Part shown: positions 12,201 through 24,100 of the stretch, one piece after another
Layout of the letters: each line of letters starts with the position of its first letter
Position numbering within the stretch: the stretch's first letter is position 1
From: Eutrigla gurnardus
Lineage: Eukaryota; Chordata; Actinopteri; Perciformes; Triglidae
NCBI GenBank assembly: GCA_963514095.1
Contig: OY741279.1
Coordinates: 4,653,017-4,717,016, forward strand
Length of the DNA: 64,000 bases
Direction: 5' to 3'
Notes under the pieces: model-generated
Told to the model about the DNA's origin: nothing
Databases searched by the model: none
What the model saw: the letters and a program-made list of their open reading frames with translations, nothing else
Position numbers and translations under genes: made by a program

Positions 12201-12750
12201 AAAACTAATTCCACTAACAGATCCACAGAAATATAATCACCAACTATTTTCATCATCTGTTCATCATCAAAAGTCATTTTTCATAAAGAAATGTCACAAA
12301 ATGCTGTTTTCAGTCCCTCAGATATGGAGATCTTCTTTTCTCTGTGTTCTATCACAACATACATTTCAAGCACTTTCAAGCACTTTTCATACCACTAAAC
12401 TTCAAGCATTTTCAAGGATTTCCAGCACCCATACAAACCCTGTTTTTCTCCTTAATTATTATACATCTTTATTCTCTTGTTGCTCCAGTTAGATTTTAGC
12501 GCTGCAGAAAGTCTCTCCCTCAAAGAAATCCTGATTAAATATCGTGTTTTCTTCTGTAAGCCACTAGCACATGATCGCTGTTCTGTTCCAGATGAAGATC
12601 CTGTGCACTCAGGAGACGTTCAGGGTGGCCGTGAACAACATCCCGCTGTTTGAGTTCCGACACCGAGTCCGAGAGCTCAACCAGATCGACAGAATCAACA
12701 TCCTGCACGACGTCGTCCTCACCTGCGTCAACGTGGAGACGCTGCCGTAG
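9287..12750 (+). CDS. lgals3: Galectin-3 (beta-galactoside-binding lectin)
   Basis: Coding exons read by eye: 9287-9292, 9568-10446, 10529-10617, 10691-10862 and 12592-12750. All junctions are GT-AG and phases agree, giving 434 residues. The ATG is in an 11-nt exon (9282-9292) encoding only Met-Glu; exon 3 then continues QSDALCGN, like the human N-terminus, which likewise begins in a tiny piece of exon 2. Residues about 3-295 are a Pro/Gln-rich low-complexity domain with many PQYQPPQQ-type repeats. The C-terminal 140 residues are one galectin carbohydrate-recognition domain with the sugar-binding set intact: HINPRF, V-R-N, W-G and EER. Galectin-3 family members bind beta-galactosides, oligomerise through the N-terminal domain, and act outside cells and in cytosol and nucleus without a signal peptide; none is seen here. 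Human galectin-3 has 250 residues, so the difference is the N-terminal repeat. Fish paralogue (a or b) not resolved. Confidence 0.93.
9893..10192 (+). repeat. lgals3: Coding tandem repeat in lgals3 (PQYQPPQQ units)
   Basis: About twelve 24-base units encode PQYQPPQQ or PQYQPPQP, followed by a VPVPAPVQV-like stretch to about 10330. C-rich units keep several other frames open on both strands; only the frame joined to the galectin domain is credible. Confidence 0.9.
11026..11599. mobile_element. MITE-like element with about 22-base terminal inverted repeats
   Basis: The left end TATTAGAG and right end (reverse complement) TATTAGGG are both followed by CCACTGTAGGAAAA, so the termini match at all but one position. 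It is 574 bases long, has no coding capacity, and lies in lgals3 intron 5. It contains the tandem array at about 11088-11215. Confidence 0.75.
11088..11215. repeat. Minisatellite of about 26-base units inside the MITE
   Basis: About five head-to-tail copies of a unit containing GAGTTTCTAAAGTAGCAAAT followed by TTGC. Units differ by single substitutions or one-base indels. Confidence 0.8.
11957..12442. mobile_element. MITE-like element, CAGGGTT ends and TTCAAGCACTTT subrepeats
   Basis: The left end reads CAGGGTTCCTACACC and the right end reads AACCCTG on the plus strand, which is inverted. Both subterminal regions carry CAAGCACTTTTCAAGCACTT-type repeats in mirrored positions. It lies in lgals3 intron 5 just upstream of the last exon. 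Flanking T-runs blur any target duplication. Confidence 0.65.
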
Positions 12751-13006
12751 GAAGACGGCGATCACCAGTCATACGTAGCCACCATCTATAGGCTACATAC
12801 TGCAGGAACTATATAACCTTCCGATTTATCGTGGTGCCGGTAGATTATAATAATTAGATTTGTTCAAATATGTTAATTAAGACATGAGCTGAGCTCGTTC
12901 TACAGTACACTTCTTCCTCTGCCACGCAGCTAACCAGTTCATACCCACAATGCTCTCTTGCTTTGTTGACCAATCTGTATTTATTGTGTACCATAGTTTC
13001 TAGATT

Positions 13007-13012
13007 ATTAAA
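13007..13012 (+). terminator. lgals3: lgals3 poly(A) signal (ATTAAA)
   Basis: ATTAAA lies 257 bases after the lgals3 stop codon in AT-rich sequence. It is the best plus-strand polyadenylation signal I can see before the convergent mapkbp1 3' end. The cleavage site was not determined. Confidence 0.4.
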
Positions 13013-13133
13013 TTGCTACTAACTGAGAATTATATGTACCACCATATTTGATGCCCATTAGGTTTCTGTTAACTTTCTCAATACATATATATATAAAATT
13101 ATCAGTCAGAGATCTGGTCTAATGTTTTCATTG

Positions 13134-13139
13134 TTTATT
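13134..13139 (-). terminator. mapkbp1: mapkbp1 poly(A) signal (AATAAA on minus strand)
   Basis: TTTATT on the plus strand reads AATAAA on the minus strand, 843 bases after the mapkbp1 stop. This would give a 3' UTR containing the (CA)n tract at 13893-13967. Its end would lie within about 120 bases of the lgals3 poly(A) signal, so the two convergent transcripts nearly meet or overlap. Confidence 0.4.
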
Positions 13140-13891
13140 TGTTTTTTTCAGTGCAAAAATCTCTTTCATAGAAATAGAAAAAAAAACCATTTGAATATTA
13201 AAATCAGCAGAATTAAAACGTACAGAAGGAATGGATGAGTTATGACTAGTATTGGGAGGGAGACACCACCGGCAAAAATATATGAATTAAAAGTCTTCCC
13301 AGGTTCATCATCCCACACTTAGCTTGAACCTCAACACAAGCATTTCTCCCCTCACACTTTAACTTCCTCTAACCTTAAACTTAAACATCTTCAACCCAGT
13401 TGAAGATAGCAGTGAAGGATGTTGTTGTGTCCAACACTTTGAGTCTGGAGCAGAAATGTCTCAACAGATTTATATTAAAATGTTACAAAAATACAAGAAA
13501 ATGCATGCAATGTACATGTTCCTGTTCCCCAAAGGATGAACCCTTTAACACCGGCCAGAACATGATTGCTGCGTGCAAGTTTGTAAACAGTTTTGATATA
13601 TTTCCATGAAAATTGCTGAGCACAAGAGCATAAACATTTGACTCCATCTTTGTCCTTCTGGTGTCTCCCTTCACAACAATATAAGATTCATTACATTCAA
13701 GAAAGTTGATTTCTTTTTTAAAGTAGAAAAACAAGAAGAGCTCTGGCAACTTGAAAAATAAGGCAACTTTTTTTAATTTCCAGTGCATAATACTCCACAT
13801 TCATTTCTTTCAGATCTCATCTGCATTCAGTCCATAAATAAATTTCCAAAAGGTCTCTGTGCAAATAACAAGTGTGCGATTCACAGTGCTG

Positions 13892-13892
<1 letters not shown>

Positions 13893-13931
<39 letters not shown>

Positions 13932-13967
13932 GTGTGTGCGTGTGTGTGCGTGTGTGTGTGTGTGTGT
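13893..13967. repeat. (GT)n microsatellite in mapkbp1 3' UTR
   Basis: GT tract with GC interruptions starting 15 bases past the mapkbp1 stop codon; it reads (CA)n in the mRNA. Confidence 0.9.
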
Positions 13968-13981
13968 ATCAGTCCATCTCC

Positions 13982-15006
13982 TTACGTCTTGTTATCGAGT
14001 CTCCTCTCCACGGACTTCAGCAGGAGCTCGGCGTACTGCTCCAGCAGAGCCATCGCCTTCTCCCCTTCACCTTTGACCCCTCGGTCCACCTGCTGTCCTT
14101 CACACTGGGAGCCGGGCCGAGGTAGAGAGTCCAGCTCGGCCTTGACCGTCAACAGGGCCTCGGACAGGACGCTCCTCATTTCTGTCTGATGGCCGTCGTC
14201 GGGTCGTTGTGCGCTGCTCTGCAGGACCTGGTGTTAATGAATAAGGCAGGATGTCCGTCAGTGTCTGTTCATCGGGTTATAGATTTTAAAAAATGGCGTC
14301 AAATTAGTCGATTTGTCAGGCGACAGATTAACCGAATTGAGGAGAAAATCAAAAGTTCTGGTTCCAGCTTCTCCAAAAGGGAGGATTTTTCGGTTTCTCA
14401 GTTGGACAAAAGAGGACATTTGAAGACGTCACCTTGGATTTAGAAGAGACTAATATGGAGGATTTAATCCGCAGATTAATCTGTTATGAAATTTGTTTTG
14501 TCAGCTGCAGCCCTAAAGTGTGCATCACAAAAAGTTGCTTGTTTTGTCCACGTCAAAACCACCAAATATATTAAGGCTGCTTTCATATCAGAAAAGAATA
14601 CGAAGAAAAGAGTAAAATCTCTCATTTGAGAAGCTGGAACCAGCAAATTCTTTAAAAAAATAATAACTCAAACTAGATCTCTGTCGATCGCAGAATTAAT
14701 TTAAGGTCTTGTTGTTTTTCAGCTCTATTAAAAAGAGTAAAAACGTACAGATGAGATGTGCAAAGAGTACAGTTCCTGAGACGTAACGGTGCATTAAAAC
14801 AAGACGTGGGGATTTTAAAATGACAGAATTATCAACGGTAATATCTATCTACATTATGGGATGTATGACACTGAGAGGGATATGAGAGTGGCAGCACTAA
14901 CAGGCGTGAAATATGAGAGGAATTATCTCTTAGCTATTATCTTCTTTTATCTGTCTTCTCCATATATTTTGCTTTCAGGCTCTCTTAACCCCCCTGTCTC
15001 CATTAT

Positions 15007-15082
<76 letters not shown>

Positions 15083-18000
15083 ATAGTGTATAGCATGGCG
15101 GTTTTCCTCAGACTGTTGTGAAGCTCCGTAGCCGCCTGCCTACAGGTTTCCACGGTGATGGAGGGATCTGCAAAGAGAGGGGAGGACTCCTTCAAGTACA
15201 GTGTTCACAAAGACGAGGCGACTTTAAAAAGCCTGCAAACACACAGTTATCGAGCGTAAGTACACACAGTACACGTTGAGGAAAACAAGGAAAAGTAACT
15301 ACAGAGGAAGAATAGAAACCCACGAAGAGGCTGCTGTACGGAGAGAGAAAAAATGATTTCACAGTTTATGTCCTCCGGCAAAAAGACACAGTGGTAGGTC
15401 CTAAACGTGGGATCTGGACATCACTTAATGGCATTTATTGGAAATTAAATCTGTTGCCTGCGTGAGGCAGTTATCACCCACAGAACAGCAGGCACCGAAG
15501 TGTGAAGAACAGGATGAAGAAGTTATTTTTTTAACATGTTCAACTCGGCATTAGAGAGTGTATGAGATGCCTTTATGTGCTGAGGGAGGGGGGGAAACAA
15601 TCCGCCGAGGCTCTTTGTATCGCAGCACAATGTTCGGCAATTACTATTTATCGTCAGAAAGGGAGCGTTGATGCGTGCAAATTCCACTCAAATCTTTATA
15701 TTAGATTATTAGGTTTGCAAATGTGAAATGGATGTCGAGCGTTCTAAAGAGATCAACCATAAGAGGAGAGTTGAAATCATCGGGTCTCACCCGTGTCATC
15801 ACGGCGGTGACAGCGGCAGGGCACAGAGACAGACAGCGGAGTGTGAGACAGACAAGCAGACTGCAGACAGACAGGCCAGGAGGCAGAGCAGCGATGGAGA
15901 GGAGGAACGGCGGCGACAGACGCGTTGATAAAGTTGTGGGAGGCCAGACCTGGCTGCGGATCAGCGCTGGGTGTGGGAGTCTGTTCGGGCACCAGGGGGC
16001 ACTGTTCAGCCACAACCACCTGTGACGGCTCCTTGGCGCTGGGAGGAAATGTCAGACGTGTGTGTGTCAGTTTAAAAAAAAATTCAAACAACATGCAGCT
16101 AAATGTTTTGTGGTGAAAAGGTACCTCTCTGAAACCGAGTCTCTCTTCTGCCTCACCGGTAGAGAACGCAAAGACGGATCCAGAATCAGAGCTGAGGACA
16201 GGATGTACACAAAATCACACACACATCTGCTATTTCTGGTTCCTCATTTGTGCACGGTGAACGACTGTCTAACCTCTGTGTCCCGGAGTAGATGTGACGT
16301 CTGTGTTCGGAGTGGAAGCCCTGGAAGAACTCAAGCTCTGCATCACCTCCAGGCTGATGCTGCGGCGAGGGCTGAGGAGCTGTTTGGGCAGCGGGATGCG
16401 GGAGGGCGGCGTGCTCTGGGTGAATGAAGCTGGGGGATGGGGAGGAGTTGGGGGGGGACTAGTTGGTGAGACAGTGGAGGGGGAGGAGGTGAGGAGGGGA
16501 GATTGAACCTCCGGCTCCCCGCATGACCCCCCGCGGCCCCTGGGGAAGGAAGGGGAGCGAGGTGGAGAGCCAAACTGGATAACGTCTCCCAGCGATGGGG
16601 AGCGGCTGCTTTTGGCCATGGAGCTGGCCGTGGGGTTCATGTAGGAGTGGAGGGGCTTGAGTTTGGGGCTCTCCCAGGGCAGCGGGGAGTCGTCGGGCGA
16701 CTGGGGCGACTCCGAGGAGGGTGAGGAGAAGTGGAAGGAAGGCGTGGGAGGGTCATGATGCAGGGAAAGCTGCTGGGGCCGCGTGTGCGACTCCCTTTCG
16801 CCACTAGAGGGCACCGGGGAGTGAAGAGCTGCAGGGGAACAGAAGCACTTAATTATGTTGTGTCGATATAGACTTTTAGTCTGACATTATAGAAATGTAT
16901 TACTGCACATTCCAGGGCAATTATCCAGTCAGAGTAACTTATTATTAACTTACACAAGTTTAAATACACACTTGAGGCAGTTTTATCTTTTGTTATATCA
17001 TATCTCATATTCAGATTTGCATAATGACTATTTCATACGGATATATGAGCTAAATTAAACACGTTAATGTAAAAAAGGGGCAGGACATTATAACCTTAGC
17101 TCCTGTTCCTTCTCAAACTTTATATTTATTTGTACATATTTTATGTCATGAGGAAAAATAAAGATCAAATCAGGTTTAACTGTCTCACCATATAATCTGA
17201 CCTAAATATGACAAAAATGAAAATACGTAGCATATATATATATATAAAAAGATGACGTACGTTCTGAAGACAGGTTCTGGACCGAGTGTGATTTCTGCAA
17301 ACACGTGGCCCGGTCCAGCAGCAGCGGAGCTTTGGATGACGGGATGGAGAGCCTCCAGAGGTGGGAGCCTGAAGTCTTCCTCTTCTTCAGGGGTCTGAGG
17401 ATGGAAGCACAGTCTCTCTCTGGAGCCTCCGACCTGCTGAGGGGAAAACACAGAGACGAAAATCACATCTCACACAATAATTCAGCCACAAAAACAAGCC
17501 AAAATAAATGTCAGTGTTCATTAATGCTTTCCTCAGGTATGTGTTATATTTTGCATTCTTGCCATGTGCACTTATTAATATTTAAGAATCATTTATTCAT
17601 GCAAACAGACTACCTTTTCTTTTTTTTTTAGATCTTTTGTATTTATGATTCATTAATCCAATCTGCCAAAGCAGCACTCGTCTAAAAATAAACCTCCTGG
17701 TGTGTTTTTCATCTTACTTTGGGCCCTCGGTCCTGCCAGGGGACCCGGGGGTCTGGTCTTCCGTGTTCCTGCTCTGGACTTCTTCCATCAAGGGCCGCAC
17801 TTTTGACACGGGAGGCTTAGCGGCGTGGCTGCCTGGTTCTTTTCCGTGGCCTTTTGCAAGGAGATGTACGCCCCTACACGGAGACGATGGTTAGTGGAGG
17901 AGGCGAGCGGAATACACAATGTATTTTCTCCTACACGGGGAATTAACGGAATAAATTTGGGGGAGATATACTTCTTCACTTTAATCCAGAGAGTGAGATG

Positions 18001-21000
18001 GGAAGATTGTCTGGTAAACGAAATATGAAGTTACCCCAGAGGAGCCAGTTAGCTTAGCTTAGCTTAGCACAAAGGCTTGAAACGGTAAACAGACGTTTCT
18101 CTTCCTTATGCACAAGTTTATTTATCATACTCCGTCTTCCAGCACTTCTAACGCTCACTAATTAACCTGTTCTATCGTATTTGTTTAAGCCGTGTGGAAA
18201 TCAAAAGGTGCAAAAACATTTGACGGGGGGATCAGGATCAGTTGCCAGGCAACCAGCAGAGACTCTATGAACAGTAACATTGCTTTTATACTTCAGTTTC
18301 TTGGACAGATTTGACAAACTAGATCTCTATTTGAATCCGTTTCCCTGTTTCCAGTGTTTGGGCTCAGCTAAGCTAACCAGCTGCTGGTTGTAGCTTCATA
18401 TTTAGCATTTAACGGACATGAGAAGTGTATCTGTCTTGTTACATGACTCTCTGCACAAAAGTAAAGAAGCATATTTCTAAATTGTGAAATCTTCAAAATA
18501 GTGTTGGACAGTTAAATAACATGCTGCACATTCGTTGTCAGTGCAAATAAAAAAAAAAGAAGAAGCAAAACACTTCCAAAAACAGCTCTCCCCCCACAGA
18601 ATCACCCAAACACAGATAGCGATGTCAAACTGACAGCGTCTCCAGCGGGAGGCCTACACAGCTGGTTTAGCAGAGCAGTGTGCGTGATTCCACACGGGTT
18701 TGTAATTACAGCTGTGAAGCCACGCTGGTCTGACGTGGTCAACGCTACCTGTTATTATGTCCTCTGGCCAGGAAGCGTGAAGACATGCTGAGCCGGGGGA
18801 CTCGGCTCTGCTCGGCTGTGGACGTCGGGAGGCAAAAAAGGAAAAAGGAAAAAAGAGACAGTGGCAGAAAGAGGAGGGGGAAACACACAGAGACACGGGG
18901 GGAGAAACAGAAAGACTAATCAATACTGATTGCATGTGAGGTCATTACAAATTCCACATCTTGGGAAATAAATGACCTGCCCAGAGTATGATGCAAGGAT
19001 ATATCTGTCGAATTTAAAGGTACAGCCAGTTAGCTTAGCATAACGACTATTTGTTAATGATGTGTCCTGCTGCACTCATAGAAATAGAATAGGAGTAGAA
19101 CATTCAAATCAAGCGAAGCAGAGGCCTTCTTCAGGCGTGCGGTTGCCATGGCAACCATTGTAGTCGTGGAGTAACAACGACAACAGGCGGTGAACTAGTA
19201 GCATTAGGAAGCACAACGGGCCAGAACAACAAAATCAACAACGTAATGCTGCACACACACTGTTGTAACAAAGCATGGTGGAACTGGCGGACAGCTGGCC
19301 AAATTAGAAAGCTACCTAGCTAACTGGCCGGTCGTCGGTCTCTGTATGTTCGCTCTCTAACCGGAGAGCGCCGATCACACCTTCAGGGCCCCATTGAGGT
19401 GCGTTGTCACGGTAACAGCTAACAACAATCAGCAATGTCCCGCTCCTGTTCTATTTCTATGGTACGGGGGATCTCTTTTGCTGGACTACGGCCACCGTGA
19501 GTTTCGCCAGGCTGATCGGCCACGACTCCAGGAGGGAAGGTGGATGTTTCTCTTTAAATCAGTGTGAGTGTCTCCTCGTACCCTCGCTGCAGCTCCGTTC
19601 CAGCGTCTCAAAGTTCTGCTTGAAATCTTCTTGAGCGACGTCGGCGATGTCGGTCACCGTCCTCAGAGCCTCGTCCATGCTTTTCACTTCGGCCTTTGGC
19701 TCCTCCTCTTCCTCGTTTTCTTCATTCTCTTCATCGGAGCTGTCCTGGCCCAGAGACTCCACATCTGCAGAATCTGAAGAATGCAACAGAAAACAGGGGT
19801 AATGAAAGAAAAACAACCCTCCTTGACCTTGGTACGTCTCCTGCATGCAGCGGGGGCAGGTACCAGATAATCCGAAAACAAATGACCAGCCAGAACACTG
19901 AGGCTTACGTGCTAGTATCATTTGACATATTTCTATCTGGTCTGAAAGCGAAGGAAGAATCCGAGCCTCCGCGTGCTTAAATCCCTCTCGGCGGGTATCA
20001 GCTTTCCTCTATGTTGAAGCCACATCATGGCTTTCAAGCACATCTCAGCTTTTCATTTCAAACTCGGCACTTGACACACTTTGAGATGACGTTCATGACT
20101 TGAAACAGAAATGCAGTCCGTTTAATTCAAGTTCACGCCACTGTTTCAGGAAATCAAAGATGAAAAACCTTCACTGTGCAGACCAGAGGTCTTCAACAGG
20201 GGGACTCCCCTAGGGGGGTCCGGGACCCTTAGGGGGGTCCGCAGAGTTACAGCAGGGGGTCCCAAACTTTTTTTTCTTACAAAAATGGTAAAATATGTCT
20301 TAAAAATACATTAATTCAACATCTAATTAGCAAATATAAATGGTAATTGTTGTGTTAATGTCAAATATAGAATTACAATATGTTCTATAAATATATGAAT
20401 CAATTATTATTTTAATGGCTATACATACATCATTACAAAGTGCTGTTATACATGGCACTATAAGCTGCACTACATATTATATGTTATAGGGGGTCTACCT
20501 GTGGTGTAGACATTTGGTTTGTTTTCTGCAACTTAATAAACGTATTTAAACTTAAAAATGTATAATCCTGGTGAAATGTATTTTCTGGTTCATCAGAGAT
20601 GCTGAAATTCTACACAAACAGAAGTGGCTTTAAATGCTTTATGTTCTCTATCCTCTATCCGTATTGTGTATCGCTTGGAACGGTTTTCGTTACCATCAAA
20701 GACGCGATCTGGGCTGGAGTCCCTGCTGCCGTAGCCCAGAGAGCAAGCGCTGTCCGGGCTGCGGCTCTCCTTGCTCTCACTGCGGATCCCTCGCCCTTCC
20801 ATCCTGCAGCGCTGCTCCTTCACTAAGTAATCACTGACGTATGGACACGGAGAGAGAGAGAGAGATGAAACACTTTTGTTCTCTTTCTGTGTGGTCACTG
20901 GAGTGGAAGCATGAGTACTGAGTGGGGGAGGGGGGGGAGGTTACCCGTCCTCCAGCCTGGCGTCGGCCTCGTCCTCCTCGGGGTACAGCACGGCTCCGTC

Positions 21001-21117
21001 GGCCCCGCTGATGCCCTTGGACGGGTGTGAGGACAGCCAGTCAGCCGGCCAGGGCCGATGCCTCTTGGCTCTCTCCTGCGACTGCAGCTGCAGAAAAAGA
21101 GGTGACTTAGGGGTGCA

Positions 21118-21192
<75 letters not shown>

Positions 21193-24100
21193 CCTCTTTC
21201 TCTCTCTGAAACACACATCCACTCCCTACCTTGGGCTCCTGGAGGCTGGCCGTGCTGAGTCTCTCTCTGTCGTGAGGCGGGCAGTTGAGGGTTTTCTTGG
21301 GAGCGAAGGTCTCCAGCTGCCTCAGGTCCAGCATGGATTTCACCATCAGCTCCAGAGAGCCCATGCGATGAGACCAGCGCCTCCGAGGGCGCTTAGAGGA
21401 GTCGGGTGTGGCGACGGGCTAGGAGGGGATGGAAGAGTTGACCCATGAACATGAACTAGAATTTGACCACGTCATGGGCGGATGCCTCCACCGACCAGTA
21501 AAGATGCAGTTCACATCCACAATGAAATCACTTCACTTTTTTTACACGTGTGTGTGAAAATCTCATGAACTCTTTGATTTATGAGGTCACGACGACCTTT
21601 GACCACCAGAATCCGTTCAGCCTGGATGTTTTGTGCCAAATTTGAAGTAATTCACTCACAACCTGAAAACACAACGCCTCCAGTAACAGCTGTTGTCGGC
21701 GTCGAGGCATAAAAATGTCAAACTGCCGTGCTGGAAATTCAAGATGAGTACTTAAAGTGTCACTTTTTCTCCTCCAGATGTACAAATCTCAAGACGGGGT
21801 TGTGTGATCTAGTTTTTAGTACCCACACTTTGGATTTCACATTTTTTTTAATAATTTTTAAGACTCAGCAGGGTATCCCCCTCCCCTCCCCTCCCCTCAT
21901 TCCCCAGTAAATCACAGAGGATTTTAATCTCATGTGTGGTGGAGTGAAGCCCAAGATCCTTAAGCCACTTCAGTCCTTCTGAAAATGGAAAACTAAAAGG
22001 GACAGCAGACTGTAGCAGCTTCTAAACTGTTCACCGGCTTTTCATTTAAACCTATAATAATTATTATATCATAGGTGTACTTCACTTTCCATGAATGGGA
22101 TGTACTTTACATGAAATGATGATAATAAAAAATACGACATACTGCATTATAATGGACACATTCAGGTAAAATGTGAAAAAGAACATTTATTGAATCTGCA
22201 CTCTACCAGCTTTGTCGTCTATCATTCATCGTCGCTCTTTAGAAATCCTTTCCTGCCTGTTTTTTTATATTTCTACAGGGATAACAAGATGGTGCAACAG
22301 TTCTTGACATTTAATATTTTCATGCAAACACGTTAAAAAGCATTCTTTTCTTTAAACTGATATAAAAAAGTATTTTCATATTGAATACAACCACCAACCT
22401 TTGTGGGCTCCCAGTCCTGTCCTTCATCCGAGCCGCCTGTCGTATGAAAGACAACCAACCACAAGCTTTACAATGATGGAATAATGCCGGTTTGTGAATT
22501 TATTTGCACATTCTTGAAATAACTGTAAAACTGTACATATTATTGTTATATGGTGTCTTTATGACTGCATATCTTTAAAGTATTTATGTTTATGTTCCTG
22601 GCTGCAGTACTTTGCTTTATTGTTTATTCTTTGGTATTTGGAAGTGAATTCCTTTCTGATTCACATTTTTTTTCTGATATAAATTTTTTTATTAATCCAA
22701 GGCCTCCAGAGAGAGAACTAATGTCAGGATTTCTCTCCAACACGAGTGGTTACACCTTAAAGTGTCAGTCCGTAACATTTTCATCTATTTAATTGTCTTT
22801 TAAGTTCCTAGAAATAGGATCTCCGTGTCTGTGGTGACATTCCTGCGCAAAATTAAAAATGAGTGATGCTTTTTACGTCAGTCAGCAGCCGTTGCCCATG
22901 AACTACTCATGGAAGTATGCTGCGTTTACTTGTAATCAGAAAGATGAGAGAGTCGACACCGTTGGGTGAGGGAGATGAGGTTCCAGAAGCTCGCCTGCAG
23001 TTACATCTAACCGCCAGAGAGGCCGCTAGAAGCAACGTGTCTCAAATGTTACGGACTGCCACTTTAACGGACAACGTGAGGTCACCTGGTTCATAATCAC
23101 AGCGTACCTGTGTCGTCCTCTCCGTGGCTGCTGTCGGAGGAAGTGTTGCCGGCGGTGTCTTCGGGGTCGTTGGCGTCGTCGTTGGCGGCTCCCTCCTCTT
23201 CCTCCTGCTCACAGTCACTGTCAGAGGACAGGCCGCCCAGACTCGGGGCGCTGTACACCTCTCGCCTGCCACCAAAATGATGCGCATCCAGTGAGTAATC
23301 AGCCTCTATACTTCATCACGAAGTTTATTAATAGATAAATGTCAATGGCGGTCGTCACCTGAGACTGGAGGTCTTGCAGACTGGTGAGTTTGGGTTCTGT
23401 CGGAGCTGGCGGAGCCTCTCTCTCATGCTGATTGTCAGTTCTGGAGCCAGTCGCCACACAAAGATACAGCTGGGAGATAAAAAGCATTCAGGCATTAAAA
23501 ATTAAACATTTAATTTCAGCTCCACTATTGAGGAAACTGTCTGCAAACACATTTTCCTTCTCATTTCCTGTGGCAGCAGAGGCTGGAGATGATTTTAATT
23601 TGCTGCTCCAATCCTGGTTATCTATAGTCATTTTCTATTCTAGTGCACTATTCATATTTGGATGTCTCCTTGTTATTGGATTTCTAATTTTAAATATAGA
23701 GCTAATGCTTGTTATCTTTTTTTTAGGGGATGCAACTGAATTGTAATAATCTAAATTGGGCATTGTCTCCAGTAAACTTCAGGAGTCAAAGTGAACCCAC
23801 GTTCCTCACCTGTCCCCCGACACAGAAATCAAATGCTTGCAGTCGTTGGTGAACTTCATCCCAGTGACAATCTCTGCAAAACACACACCAAAAAAAAGGA
23901 AAAAAAGGAATTATGGTTCCTGACAATTGACCATTCGCTGAGCAAATGTTGAATATAAATCTAATTTTGGGAAAAACGAAAAAGCCATTACAGAGAGAAT
24001 CAAGGATAGAGGTCCATAATGTGGGATTAAAGGATATAAAAAAGGTTAACAAAATAAAGATAGAGCCAGAACATCACCTGGCGATCGAGACGGAAGACAA

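Noticed and set aside
17788..17979. Alternative frame AYISLQKATEK in a mapkbp1 exon
   Set aside because: Attractive by eye, but it hits a stop and mismatches phase. Adding the 67-base exon at 18749-18815 restores a consistent frame through the exon.
22586..22792. 68-residue plus-strand frame
   Set aside because: Lies antisense in an mapkbp1 intron and runs into the MITE end; no coding signal.
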